In this document: piece by piece, positions 25,890-35,104 of the stretch | Numbering within the stretch: the stretch's first letter is position 1 | How the letters are laid out: each line of letters begins with the position of its first letter | Assembly: GCA_964521085.1 (NCBI GenBank) | Contig: CAZFPL010000005.1 | Coordinates: forward strand, 45,463 to 109,462 | Direction: 5' to 3' | DNA: 64,000 nucleotides | DNA from: JAFGKK01 sp964521085 | GTDB lineage: Bacteria; Chloroflexota; Anaerolineae; Anaerolineales; RBG-16-64-43 | Position numbers and translations under genes: made by a program | The notes under the pieces: model-generated | Databases searched by the model: none | The model's input: the letters and a program-made list of their open reading frames with translations, nothing else | Told to the model about the DNA's origin: nothing

Positions 25890-26954
25890 TTGGCTAATCC
25901 GCTTCAATGGCTGCTCGGCCTGATCACATTGGACATCAGCATCGACCTTGGAACAGCCAACACGCTGGTTAACGTCCACGGTAAAGGAATCGTCATCAAC
26001 GAACCCTCCTGGGTTGCCATCGATAAGAAAAGCCGCAGGGTGCTGAAGGTGGGCCGGGCGGCGAAGGAAATTATCGGACGCACGCCGCCGAATGTGGTCA
26101 CGATGCGCCCGATCCGCGACGGGGTGATCTCGGAGTTCGACGCCACGGCGACGATGCTGGAATATTTCATCCGCCGGGTGATCAATCAGAGCGTGGTGCC
26201 GGTCCCGCTCACGCGGGTCATCGTCGGCGTTCCGGTGGGAGCCACCAGCGTGGAACGGCGGGCGGTGATCGACGCCGCCACGTCGGCCGGCGCCCGCGAG
26301 GCACTGTTGGTGGAGGAACCGGTGGCGTCCGCGATCGGGGCCGCGCTGCCGATCCGCGGCGTGCACAGCACGATGCTGATGGACATCGGCGGCGGCACGT
26401 CCGAGATTGCGATATTCTCCTCGCGCAAAATCCTGATTTCCAATTCGATCCGCGTGGCCGGCGACGAGATGGACGAGAACGTGATCACCTACCTGCGGGA
26501 TAAATACAACCTGCTGGTCGGGCAGACCATGGCCGAAGATGCCAAGAAGGCCGTCGGGGCCGCCGCACCGCTCGGCGAGGAAAAGGTGATGACCGTCCGT
26601 GGGCGGAACCTGATCTCCGGATTGCCGGAAGAGGTGGAGATCTCCTCGATCGAAATGCGCGAAGCGCTGGCCCCTTCGCTGAAGATCATCTCGCAGGCGC
26701 TCCGTGACGTGCTCGAGCAGGCACCGCCCGAAATCATGGCCGACCTGCTGGATTCCGGATTGTGCCTGACGGGCGGGGGCGCCCTGCTCCATGGCTTTCC
26801 GGAAAAATTAAGCGAAGAATTCAAGATCCGGGTATGGCGCGCCGACGATCCGCTCACCTGCGTCGTCCGCGGCGCGGCCGCCGTGCTTGCGGGCCTCGAC
26901 CAGCACCGCGAATTCCTCGCCTCCTCCGACCGGGATTATCGCGGCCGAAGGTAA
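25890..26954 (+). CDS. mreB: rod shape-determining protein MreB
   Basis: 354 residues. A bacterial actin homologue that polymerises under the membrane and guides side-wall peptidoglycan synthesis. Phosphate loops are IDLGTANT (about 18-25) and MDIGGGTSEIAI, and the adenosine motif is CLTGGGALLHG. The N-terminal NPLQWLLGL is a likely amphipathic membrane-binding segment. The start is TTG at 25890, chosen because AGGAG sits at the right distance and no ATG fits. First gene of the cell-shape cluster. Confidence 0.97.
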   Translation: MANPLQWLLGLITLDISIDLGTANTLVNVHGKGIVINEPSWVAIDKKSRRVLKVGRAAKEIIGRTPPNVVTMRPIRDGVISEFDATATMLEYFIRRVINQSVVPVPLTRVIVGVPVGATSVERRAVIDAATSAGAREALLVEEPVASAIGAALPIRGVHSTMLMDIGGGTSEIAIFSSRKILISNSIRVAGDEMDENVITYLRDKYNLLVGQTMAEDAKKAVGAAAPLGEEKVMTVRGRNLISGLPEEVEISSIEMREALAPSLKIISQALRDVLEQAPPEIMADLLDSGLCLTGGGALLHGFPEKLSEEFKIRVWRADDPLTCVVRGAAAVLAGLDQHREFLASSDRDYRGRR

Positions 26955-26991
26955 GCCGTAGTTTTCGATTTGATCCCTTTCCGATCCCCCT

Positions 26992-27834
26992 ATGCCTAAC
27001 TCAAGAAGACGCCTTTTATTTGCCTCCGCCCTTTTTGTTGCCGCCCTCGGTCTGGTACTGCTCGGTCAGGCGGGTATGCTTGACCCGGTCCGGGATCTGG
27101 CTTTCCGCGCGGTATCCGGCGTGCAGCGTTCCATCTCGACCACCTTCTTTAATATCCGCGATTTCCTGACCGCGCCGCGGAATCTGCAGGAACTGATTCA
27201 GAAGAACAGCCAGTTGGAAGAACGAGTTGCCCAGCTCGAAGCGGAAGTGGTCACCCTGCGCGAGCAGGCCGCCGAGGTCGATGCGCTTCGGGCGCTGCTC
27301 GGCGCCGCCCGGCAGCTCCCCGAAAACCGCTACCTCGCGGCCAAGGTGATCGGGCGCGATACCAACCCCTTTTTGCAGTATCTGATTCTCGACCAGGGCT
27401 CCGATTCGGGAATCCGCAGGGGAATGCCGGTGGTGAACGAGAAGGGTTTGGTGGGCAGGATCACCGAAGTCAGCGCCACCGCATCCAAACTGCAGCTCAT
27501 CACGGACCCGGATTCCACCGTCAACGCGCGGATCCAGGAGAGCCGGGCGGAAGGGATCCTGGTGGGCCGGCAGACAGGGGACCTGGAATTAATTTATCTC
27601 TCCCAAGATATCACGGTCAACGTGGGGGAAATCGTCGTCACCTCCGGGTTGGGCGGTGGCTTCCCGCCGGAGATCCTGATCGGGCGGGTGGTCAGCGTTC
27701 ACCGCCGGGATTACGAACTGTACCAGACCGCCATCATCGAACCGCGCAGCGATTTTTCGCGGTTGGAGATGGTGCTCATCATCACCAACTTTGAACCGGT
27801 GCTGATCGACCCGCTGTTGGAGAATGCCCCCTAG
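26992..27834 (+). CDS. mreC: rod shape-determining protein MreC
   Basis: 280 residues: a short cytoplasmic end, one membrane helix (about 7-27, LFASALFVAALGLVLLGQAG), a coiled coil (about 65-100, LQELIQKNSQLEERVAQLEA) and the two beta-barrel domains of MreC with GSDSGIRRGMPVV and GLVGRI. It bridges MreB/MreD and PBP2-RodA in the elongasome. Its place between mreB and mreD agrees. Confidence 0.95.
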   Translation: MPNSRRRLLFASALFVAALGLVLLGQAGMLDPVRDLAFRAVSGVQRSISTTFFNIRDFLTAPRNLQELIQKNSQLEERVAQLEAEVVTLREQAAEVDALRALLGAARQLPENRYLAAKVIGRDTNPFLQYLILDQGSDSGIRRGMPVVNEKGLVGRITEVSATASKLQLITDPDSTVNARIQESRAEGILVGRQTGDLELIYLSQDITVNVGEIVVTSGLGGGFPPEILIGRVVSVHRRDYELYQTAIIEPRSDFSRLEMVLIITNFEPVLIDPLLENAP

Positions 27835-27843
27835 GCCAAACCG

Positions 27844-28347
27844 ATGATCTGGTGGATCGCAGTCCCGCTGCTGGCCGTCCTCTCCCTCCTGCAGACCACG
27901 ATATTCCGTCAACTTCTTCTTTTGGATGGGAACCTCGACCTGCTGCTCCTCGCGGTGCTTTGCTGGAGCCTGCTCCGTCCGGAGGAAGGCATGATCTGGG
28001 CGGTGCTGGCGGGATTCTTCTCGGACATCTTTTCCGGCGGACCGTTTGGCATCACCTCGATCGCCTTTCTATTTTCGGCATTCTGCGTCGGCCAGCTGCA
28101 CGGGCGGCTTCGGACTCACAGCCCGATCGTCGTGATGGCGATCGCTTTGTTCGGCACGGTCCTGACGCACCTGGTAACGATCGCCCTGCTGGCGCTCTTT
28201 GGACGGACCCTCGACATCGGATACCTGCTGATGTACGTTACGCTGCCTACCGCGTTCCTCAACACCATTTGTTCCGTACCGGCCTACCTTCCGCTGCGGC
28301 GACTGCACGTCATCGGGGTTCCGGTTATAGCGGAGGAAAAAGAATGA
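27844..28347 (+). CDS. mreD: rod shape-determining protein MreD
   Basis: 167 residues, very hydrophobic, with about five membrane helices. The family signature is visible as PDL-like DLLLLAVLCWSLLRPEEG and GFFSDIFSGGPFGITSI. An integral membrane member of the elongasome. It begins nine bases after mreC ends and overlaps the PBP2 gene by ATGA. Confidence 0.92.
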   Translation: MIWWIAVPLLAVLSLLQTTIFRQLLLLDGNLDLLLLAVLCWSLLRPEEGMIWAVLAGFFSDIFSGGPFGITSIAFLFSAFCVGQLHGRLRTHSPIVVMAIALFGTVLTHLVTIALLALFGRTLDIGYLLMYVTLPTAFLNTICSVPAYLPLRRLHVIGVPVIAEEKE

Positions 28348-30383
28348 GGGCTTCTTTCAGTGAAAACCGCGTCTCCCCGGGGAGAATTAAGTTCTTCCTG
28401 GTGGCGATGGTTTCGCTGTTTGCGATCTTCTCCCTGCGGTTGGTCTATATGCAGGTCATTTTGGGCGAGTACTACCAATCGATGGCGGAGAGCAACCGCA
28501 CGCAGCTGGTCCACATCCCATCCTCGCGCGGGGTGATCTACGACCGCAACGGCTTGCTCCTGGCGCGCAACATGCCCGCCTACAATATCACCATCACCCC
28601 CGCTTTGCTTCCCGACAGCGACGCGGAGATCGAAGCCATCTACCGGTCACTCTCCGAGCTGACCGGAGTCCCGATCCGCGTTCCGGGATCCCATCCCTCC
28701 CAGGAGTGCGCCCCCGGCCGCGGGATTGCAGACCTCATCGACGAATGGATCGAACTCGCGCCTTACAATGCGGTGAAAATTCAATGCGACGCCGATGCAA
28801 CCATCGCAAAAATCATACAAGAACGGGCAGCCGACATGCCCGGCGTGGGCGTGGAGGTCTCCGCGGTGCGGGATTACCCCAACGGCCGGTATTCCGCACA
28901 CATCATCGGCTATATGGGGCGCGTTCCGGCGGAATATGCGAAAATCTACGAAGAGATGGGGTACAACTTGGACAGCGATAAGATCGGGTACGCCGGGATC
29001 GAGGCGTCCATGCAGGAAGAACTCGCCGGAACGTACGGAAGCCAGTTATGGGAGGTGGACGCCGCCGGAAAGGAAATCCGTCTGCTCGAACCCCCGGTGG
29101 AGGCGATCCCCGGAAAGAACATCCGCCTGACGATCGACGCGCGGCTGCAGGAAGCCGCCACGGAAATCCTTGAAAGGCAAATCGAGTCGACCCGGGCTCA
29201 GAAAGCGGAATTCCTCCGCAGCCCGATGGTCGGCGGCGTGGTGATCGCGATGAATCCGAACACGGGCGAGATTCTCGCCATGGTATCGGTGCCCACCTAC
29301 GACAACCAGAAATTTTCACGCGGTATCTCGATCGACTATTACAACGAACTCGCGTCCAATATCAGCAATCCGCTGCTTAACCACGCCATTTCCGGCACGT
29401 ACCCGCCGGGATCGATCTTCAAGCTCGCAACCGCGGTCGGCGCGTTGAACGAAGGCATCGTCACCCCCGACACACCGGTGACCTGCCGGGGATCGATTAC
29501 GATCCAACAGAAGTTCCACCCCACCGACCCGGGCCGCGAGATGCTGTTCTACTGTTACGACCGGAACGGGCACGGAGTGGTCACCTTCCTGAAGGGCCTT
29601 GCGTATTCCTGCGATGTTTATTTCTATAACCTGGGTGCCGGGTACAGCGGCCCGGGTGGAGTGAAAAAAGGATTGGAAATCGAAGGGATTAAAACCTACG
29701 CCCAGGCGCTCGGCTACGGCCGGGCCTTGGGAATCGAGCTGCTCGGCGAACGGGACGGCCTGATACCGGATAAGGATTGGAAGCGGATCTACCAGGGCGA
29801 GAACTGGGCCACGGGGGATACCTACATCGCCACCATCGGCCAGGGATATGTGGACGTGACCCCCCTGCAGGTGCTCGAATCGATCGCCACCATCGCCAAC
29901 GGCGGGAAAGTTATGAAGCCCATGCTGCGTAAGGATTATCTGGACGGGGAAGGGAATGTGATCCAGACCTTCGCGCCGACCCTGCTCTACGACATCACCG
30001 ACGATATCACCGGCGGCAACGAGTACGACACCGTGATCGTCGAACCGTGGGTTCTCAAACTGGTGCAGCAGGGGATGCGCCTGGCCGTGACGGAAGGGAC
30101 TGCGTCGAAATACGCCCAGATCGAAAACATCCCCACCGCGGGAAAAACGGGCACGGCGGAATACTGCGACGACATCGCCCAATCCCGCAATCTGTGCAAG
30201 CGCGAAGCCTGGCCCACACACGCCTGGTACGGGGCGTACGGTCCGTACGAAAATCCGGAAATCGTCGTGGTGGCATTCATCTACGACGGCGGAGAAGGCG
30301 CAGTCACGGCCGGACCGGTCGTCCGCGATGTGCTGAAGGTTTACTTTTCGCTGAAGGCGACCGATATCGAACAAGGCGGATAG
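28344..30383 (+). CDS. mrdA: penicillin-binding protein 2 (elongation transpeptidase)
   Basis: 679 residues. A class B PBP that cross-links lateral wall peptidoglycan. One N-terminal membrane helix (about 16-36), a dimerisation/pedestal domain beginning SSRGVIYDRNG, then a transpeptidase domain. The catalytic triad motifs are intact: GSIFK with Ser357 and Lys360, SCD at about 422-424 and KTG at 601-603. The insertion with YCYDRNG and CKREAWPTH carries several Cys residues. GGAGG at 28332-28336 and the ATGA overlap with mreD fix the start. It partners the RodA at 32298; it contrasts with the dead PBP half of the fusion at 13272. Confidence 0.95.
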   Translation: MRASFSENRVSPGRIKFFLVAMVSLFAIFSLRLVYMQVILGEYYQSMAESNRTQLVHIPSSRGVIYDRNGLLLARNMPAYNITITPALLPDSDAEIEAIYRSLSELTGVPIRVPGSHPSQECAPGRGIADLIDEWIELAPYNAVKIQCDADATIAKIIQERAADMPGVGVEVSAVRDYPNGRYSAHIIGYMGRVPAEYAKIYEEMGYNLDSDKIGYAGIEASMQEELAGTYGSQLWEVDAAGKEIRLLEPPVEAIPGKNIRLTIDARLQEAATEILERQIESTRAQKAEFLRSPMVGGVVIAMNPNTGEILAMVSVPTYDNQKFSRGISIDYYNELASNISNPLLNHAISGTYPPGSIFKLATAVGALNEGIVTPDTPVTCRGSITIQQKFHPTDPGREMLFYCYDRNGHGVVTFLKGLAYSCDVYFYNLGAGYSGPGGVKKGLEIEGIKTYAQALGYGRALGIELLGERDGLIPDKDWKRIYQGENWATGDTYIATIGQGYVDVTPLQVLESIATIANGGKVMKPMLRKDYLDGEGNVIQTFAPTLLYDITDDITGGNEYDTVIVEPWVLKLVQQGMRLAVTEGTASKYAQIENIPTAGKTGTAEYCDDIAQSRNLCKREAWPTHAWYGAYGPYENPEIVVVAFIYDGGEGAVTAGPVVRDVLKVYFSLKATDIEQGG

Positions 30384-30394
30384 ACTCCGCATGC

Positions 30395-30400
30395 TATAAT
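30395..30400 (+). promoter_or_regulatory. TATAAT -10 box of minCDE-rodA-gltX
   Basis: A perfect TATAAT 40 bases before minC, allowing the division-site genes to be transcribed apart from mreBCD-mrdA. Confidence 0.5.
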
Positions 30401-30440
30401 CAATCCGATGGGAGAATCGCGCGGAATCTGACGAACAACC

Positions 30441-31133
30441 ATGCCGGTATCCGTCAGCGTTAAGGGTATACACGAAGGCCTCCTGATAACTCTCAATGAG
30501 GGGAATTGGGAAGACGCACTCCCCTCGCTCCTGGAACACCTGGATTCAAAGCCCGATTTCTTTTTCGGCGCCAAAGCCATCCTCCAGCTGGGAGGGTATG
30601 ACTTGCACGCCGCCGACCTGGCCGCGCTTCGCAGCACCCTCGCCGACCGCGGCATGGGATTGCAGACAGTGCTTTCCGAGAGCGAGGTAACCAACCTTGC
30701 GGCGAAAAGCCTCGGGATAGAGACATCGATTCCGAGACGGGAAGTGCGGGAATCCCCGTTCACGACCGAACTGCAGGGATCGGAGGCGATCTTCCTTCAC
30801 CAGACCCTCCGTTCCGGGAACAGCATCCACTTTCCGGGGCATGTGGTGGTGCTCGGGGATGTCAATCCGGGCGCGGAGATCGTCGCCGGTGGAAGTATCA
30901 TTGTGTGGGGTCACCTGCGCGGGACGGCGCACGCAGGGGCGCAGGGCGACGAGAGCTCGGTAGTTTGCGCCATGGATCTCAGCCCGATGCAGCTTCGCAT
31001 CGCCGCGGACGTCGCCACCTCCCCACCCCGCCGCGGGAAAACCCAGCCGGAAATCGCTTTCCTGCGGGACGGCCAACTTGTGGCGGAGCCATGGAATCCG
31101 AAGGACAAATCACAAGCCGGCAACGGGGAATGA
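30441..31133 (+). CDS. minC: septum site-determining protein MinC
   Basis: 230 residues with both MinC domains. The N-terminal part (about 1-105) includes LNEGNWEDALPSLLEHL. The C-terminal beta-helix (about 110-215) has LRSGNSIHFPGHVVVLGDVNPGAEIVAGGSIIVWGHLRGTAHAG (landmarks: LRSGNSI, GDVNPGAE, GHLRGTAHAG), the MinD-binding and FtsZ-antagonising domain. It blocks FtsZ assembly away from midcell. The tail after 215 is charged. Confidence 0.94.
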   Translation: MPVSVSVKGIHEGLLITLNEGNWEDALPSLLEHLDSKPDFFFGAKAILQLGGYDLHAADLAALRSTLADRGMGLQTVLSESEVTNLAAKSLGIETSIPRREVRESPFTTELQGSEAIFLHQTLRSGNSIHFPGHVVVLGDVNPGAEIVAGGSIIVWGHLRGTAHAGAQGDESSVVCAMDLSPMQLRIAADVATSPPRRGKTQPEIAFLRDGQLVAEPWNPKDKSQAGNGE

Positions 31134-31212
31134 GAATGATTTCTCACCCCATCGAACGCGACTCCTTGCCCTTTCAGGGCCAGGAGTGACAAATTCGTTT
31201 TGAGGAGCGGGA

Positions 31213-32019
31213 ATGGCGGCAAAGGTTCTCACTATCACTTCGGGGAAAGGCGGCGTCGGGAAGACCACCGCGACCGCCAACATCGGTGTCGCCCTGGCGT
31301 CGCTCGGCCAAAAGGTGGTCTGCATCGACAGCGACATCGGCCTGCGCAATCTGGACGTCGTCCTGGGCCTGGAGAACAGGATCGTCTACGATCTGGTGGA
31401 CGTGGTCGAAGGGCGCGCCCGGCTGCGGCAGGCGATGATCAAAGACAAGCGGCTGCCCGAACTATACCTGATCCCCGCCGCCCAGACGCGCGATAAGACC
31501 GCCGTCTCCCCCAGCGACATGGTCCGGATCTGCGACGAACTGCGGCCGGAAATGGACTGGGTGCTGATCGACTCGCCGGCCGGGATCGAACGCGGATTCC
31601 GCAATGCGATCGCCGCGACCGACACCGCTTTAATCGTCACCAACCCGGAGGTGTCCGCGGTGCGCGACGCCGACCGGATCATCGGGCTCTTGGAGGCCGA
31701 GGAAAAAGGCCCGGGCAAACTGATCATCAACCGGATTAAACCGGAACTGGTGGAACGGGGCGACATGCTCGACACCGCGGACGTCCTCGAGATCCTGGCC
31801 TTCGAACTGCTGGGGATGATCCCCGAGGACGACTCCGTGCTGATCGCCACAAACCGCGGCAATCCGGCCGCGCTGGATTTAAAGAGCAAAGCCGGCCAGG
31901 CATTCCGGGATATCGCCAAACGCCTGATGGGGGAGGACGTGCCCTTCCCGCCGTTGGACGGCACCGACAGCCTGCGCAAACGCCTCTCCCGGCTGATCCA
32001 CCCGACGGGTGCGTCATGA
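31213..32019 (+). CDS. minD: septum site-determining ATPase MinD
   Basis: 268 residues. The deviant Walker A motif SGKGGVGKTT (about 10-19), switch I SDIGLRNLD and Walker B VLIDSPAG are all present. The C-terminal LRKRLSRLI is an amphipathic membrane-targeting helix. MinD-ATP dimers recruit MinC to the membrane and are released by MinE. TGAGGAGCGGG precedes the start at 31213, and the end overlaps minE by ATGA. A 79-base gap separates it from minC. Confidence 0.96.
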   Translation: MAAKVLTITSGKGGVGKTTATANIGVALASLGQKVVCIDSDIGLRNLDVVLGLENRIVYDLVDVVEGRARLRQAMIKDKRLPELYLIPAAQTRDKTAVSPSDMVRICDELRPEMDWVLIDSPAGIERGFRNAIAATDTALIVTNPEVSAVRDADRIIGLLEAEEKGPGKLIINRIKPELVERGDMLDTADVLEILAFELLGMIPEDDSVLIATNRGNPAALDLKSKAGQAFRDIAKRLMGEDVPFPPLDGTDSLRKRLSRLIHPTGAS

Positions 32020-32291
32020 GCGGCTTCCTGGAACGACTCACCGGGCGCGGCGGACATTCCAGCGCCAAAACTGCAAAGGAGCGGCTGATCGTGGTGCTCA
32101 ACCACGACCGGACCGACATCGGGCCCGGCATGCTCGAGACGATCAAGAACGAGATCATCCGCGTGCTCTCGGCGCACATCGACGTGGACCCCTCGGCGGT
32201 GGAAGTCAGCCTGTTTTCGGAAGGCCGGGAACAACACTTGAAAGCCGACATCCCCCTGGCGACATCCTCGCGGCGGAAGCGGGTCATCTAA
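32016..32291 (+). CDS. minE: cell division topological factor MinE
   Basis: 91 residues. The anti-MinCD segment around AKERLIVVLNHDR (about 20-32) and the topological domain MLETIKNEIIRVLSAHIDVDPSAVEV are standard. MinE stimulates MinD ATPase and drives pole-to-pole oscillation. The overlap with minD and a six-base gap to rodA mark tight co-expression. Confidence 0.94.
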   Translation: MSGFLERLTGRGGHSSAKTAKERLIVVLNHDRTDIGPGMLETIKNEIIRVLSAHIDVDPSAVEVSLFSEGREQHLKADIPLATSSRRKRVI

Positions 32292-32297
32292 AAAACC

Positions 32298-33398
32298 ATG
32301 TTTGATTGGCGACGCTGGCGTCATTTCGATTTCTGGTTATTGGGAGCGGCCGCGCTGCTGGTGCTTTTCGGCATCGTCGAGATCCGCTCGGCGGTGGCCG
32401 ATAACGCCAGCCTGGCCGACAGCGCCCAGCGTCAGGCGACCTTCGCGGCCATCGGACTGGTTATCCTGCTGGCGGCGACCCTCATCGATTACCACTTCTG
32501 GCGGAGCCTTTCGCGTCTGCTCTTCATCGGGATCATCCTGCTGCTTCTCTATGTTGAACTGGTCGGAGCCACAACGTTCGGCGCAACGCGCTGGATCCGG
32601 GTCGGGGGATTTACCATTCAACCCTCGGAAGTGGCGAAGATTTCGCTGATCATCATTCTGGCCGACGATATCGCCCGCAACGAGGAGCGGTTGCAATCCT
32701 GGTCGGGCATCCTGCGGACGCTGATCCTGGCCGCCATCCCGGCGCTGGTCATTCTGCGCGAGCCCGACCTGAGCACGGCGATCCTGACGATGGTGCTGTG
32801 GGCGGCGATGGCGTTCGCCGCGGGGATGCCGCCGCGATTCATCCTCGTCCTCGGCGGGGTGGCCGTCGTGCTGCCCTTCATCGCCCTGGCATTCAACCTG
32901 CTGAGGGCTTACCAGCTGGAACGGCTGGCTTTGTTCTTTATACCGGAGGCGGATCCCAGCGCCGCCTACAACATCGAGCAATCGAAGATCGCAATCGGAT
33001 CCGGCGGATGGATCGGCCAGGGATACGGGTTCAGCAGCCAGGTGCAGCTGCGGTTCCTGAAAGTCCGGCATACCGACTTCATTTTCTCGGTGATGTCGAG
33101 CGAATTCGGCCTGGTCGGCGACGTGGTTTTCTTCTCCGTCCTCGGTTTCGTAGTGGCCCGCTGCTTAAGGGCGGCGCGCTATGCGCGGGATACTTACGGC
33201 GCGCTGATCGGGTACGGCGTGGCGACGCTGATCTTTTATCAGGCCGCCTTCAACATCGGGATGAATCTCAACCTGTTGCCCGTCGCCGGGCTGCCGCTGC
33301 CATTCATCAGTTCGGGCGGCAGCTCGTTGTGGTCGGTCCTGCTCGGGATCGGCCTGGTGGAAAGCACGATCCTCTACCGGAAGGATATTGAATTCTGA
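32298..33398 (+). CDS. rodA: peptidoglycan polymerase RodA (SEDS)
   Basis: 366 residues with about ten membrane helices. SEDS motifs: GATRWIRVGGFTIQPSEVAK, EPDLSTAIL, the extracellular loop with EADPSAAYNIEQSKIAIGSGG holding the catalytic Asp, and LPLPFISSGGSS at the end. It polymerises lipid II with PBP2 (mrdA). Its place downstream of minE rather than directly after mrdA is unusual. Its stop and the gltX start share one base (TGATG). Confidence 0.96.
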   Translation: MFDWRRWRHFDFWLLGAAALLVLFGIVEIRSAVADNASLADSAQRQATFAAIGLVILLAATLIDYHFWRSLSRLLFIGIILLLLYVELVGATTFGATRWIRVGGFTIQPSEVAKISLIIILADDIARNEERLQSWSGILRTLILAAIPALVILREPDLSTAILTMVLWAAMAFAAGMPPRFILVLGGVAVVLPFIALAFNLLRAYQLERLALFFIPEADPSAAYNIEQSKIAIGSGGWIGQGYGFSSQVQLRFLKVRHTDFIFSVMSSEFGLVGDVVFFSVLGFVVARCLRAARYARDTYGALIGYGVATLIFYQAAFNIGMNLNLLPVAGLPLPFISSGGSSLWSVLLGIGLVESTILYRKDIEF

Positions 33399-34879
33399 TG
33401 CAAATGCCGCTTACCGTCCGCTTCGCCCCCTCCCCCACCGGGCGCCTGCACATCGGCAGCGCCCGCACGGCGCTTTACAACTACCTTTTTGCGCGCAAGG
33501 TCGGCGGGCGTTTCATCCTTCGGATCGAGGACACCGATCAAAAACGGCTCGCCCCCGACGCGGAGAAGGAAATCATCGAAGGGCTGCGCTGGCTGGGGCT
33601 GGATTGGGATTATGGACCGGACGTCGGGGGACCGCATGCGCCCTACCGCCAATCGGAGGCCAAAGAAATTTACCTCGAGTATGCCAAGCAGTTGATTGAA
33701 AAGGATCACGCCTACCCGTGCTTTTGTTCCACCGAGCGGCTGGCCCAACTCCGTGAGCAACGGCGGCAACGGAAGGAACAGCCCCATTACGACGGCGCCT
33801 GCCGAGGTCTAGATCCATCCGAAGCCGCAAGGCGTGTTGCGGCCGGGGAGCCGCACGTAATCCGTTTCAAAATGCCGCATGAGGGAACGACCGCCGTTAC
33901 CGATATGCTGCGGGGCGAGATCCAAGTGGAAAATAAAACACTCGACGATTTCATACTGGTGAAATCCGACGGGCTGGCCCTGTACCATCTGGCGGCGATG
34001 GTTGACGACCACCGCATGGCTGTTTCGCACGTCATCCGTGGATCGGAGTGGCTTTCGACCCTGCCGCTCCATGCACTGATCGTGCGCGCATTCGGCTGGC
34101 GGGAACCGGCCTGGTGCCATCTCTCGGTCTTCCTCAAGCCGTCGGGCAAGGGGAAGATGAGCAAGCGCGACAGCGCCCAGGCGATGACCGAAGGCCACAG
34201 CATTTTCATACGTGACCTGAAGGAAATGGGGTACCTCCCGGAAGGAATCGCCAACTGGATTGCGCTGATGGGGGCGTCGTTTGACGAGGCCGAGGACGTG
34301 TTTACCATCGAGGAGATGGTCAAGCGGTTCGATTTTAAACATCTGAATCCCTCCCCGGCCGCGATCAACTTCGAGAAAGCGGATCACTTCAATGGGACGC
34401 ACATCCGCAGACTCTCCGTCGACGACCTGGCCGCGCGGCTTAAACCGGTTTTCGAGAAGGCGGGATACAAAACAGATGACGCAGTGCTGCGCAAGGTGGC
34501 GGGCGTCGTACAGGTGCGGATCGTCACCCTCGACGACGCGATCGACATGGGCGGCTTCTTCTTCCGCGAGGCCGTCACCCCGGATCCGAAAGAATTAATC
34601 GGCAAGGGACTCACTCCGGCGCAGTCGGCGGACGGGCTGCATGCCGCGCGCGAGATCCTTGCCGGCAAGCCGGATTTCGATCCGGCGGCTTCAGAGGAGG
34701 AACTGCGCGCGCTCGCCGAACGGCTGGGATATAAGCCGGGCGTGCTGTTCGGGATTATGCGCGCCGCGATCACCGGCCAGAGTGTCAGCCCGCCGCTTTT
34801 TGCAAGCATGGAGATCGTCGGGCGGCCGACCTTCCTGGCGCGGTTGGATTCGGCGGAGGCGATGCTGCGGGGGAAATAA
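33398..34879 (+). CDS. gltX: glutamyl-tRNA synthetase
   Basis: 493 residues, class I. RFAPSPTGRLHIG holds the HIGH motif and KGKMSKRDS the KMSKS motif. The zinc-type segment CFC..YDGAC near 110-140 is kept. The C-terminal anticodon-binding domain is all-helical and of normal length. It charges tRNA-Glu. With GlnS also present in the window (63081), separate enzymes for Glu and Gln are implied. A second ATG two codons later (33404) is an alternative start. Last gene of the cell-shape cluster. Confidence 0.96.
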   Translation: MQMPLTVRFAPSPTGRLHIGSARTALYNYLFARKVGGRFILRIEDTDQKRLAPDAEKEIIEGLRWLGLDWDYGPDVGGPHAPYRQSEAKEIYLEYAKQLIEKDHAYPCFCSTERLAQLREQRRQRKEQPHYDGACRGLDPSEAARRVAAGEPHVIRFKMPHEGTTAVTDMLRGEIQVENKTLDDFILVKSDGLALYHLAAMVDDHRMAVSHVIRGSEWLSTLPLHALIVRAFGWREPAWCHLSVFLKPSGKGKMSKRDSAQAMTEGHSIFIRDLKEMGYLPEGIANWIALMGASFDEAEDVFTIEEMVKRFDFKHLNPSPAAINFEKADHFNGTHIRRLSVDDLAARLKPVFEKAGYKTDDAVLRKVAGVVQVRIVTLDDAIDMGGFFFREAVTPDPKELIGKGLTPAQSADGLHAAREILAGKPDFDPAASEEELRALAERLGYKPGVLFGIMRAAITGQSVSPPLFASMEIVGRPTFLARLDSAEAMLRGK

Positions 34880-34912
34880 ATTTCGTACACCGAGGCACCG
34901 AAACATATGATC

Positions 34913-35015
34913 GTCATTCCCGTGTATTCTTAGCGGGAATCCAGGAAAAAGCCTCGTTCATACCCCAACTCCGTGGGTATAACGGCACTGGATGCCCGCT
35001 TTCGCGGGCATGACG
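34913..35015. repeat. dispersed bipartite palindromic repeat
   Basis: Left hairpin GTCATTCCCGTG..GCGGGAATCCAGG and right hairpin CTGGATGCCCGC..GCGGGCATGAC. Same family as at 15913 and 24321. It sits between gltX and radC. Confidence 0.85.
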
Positions 35016-35104
35016 AGCCTTTCGACTGCCTGCGTCAGTCAATTATTGTACGCAATTATTAAGGTAAAATATTCTTCATTCAATTCAATCAGGGGGAGAC
35101 GACC

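Noticed and set aside
29316..30539. 407-residue minus-strand frame within mrdA/minC
   Set aside because: Shadow of the PBP2 gene; composition is low-complexity and no start signal is seen.
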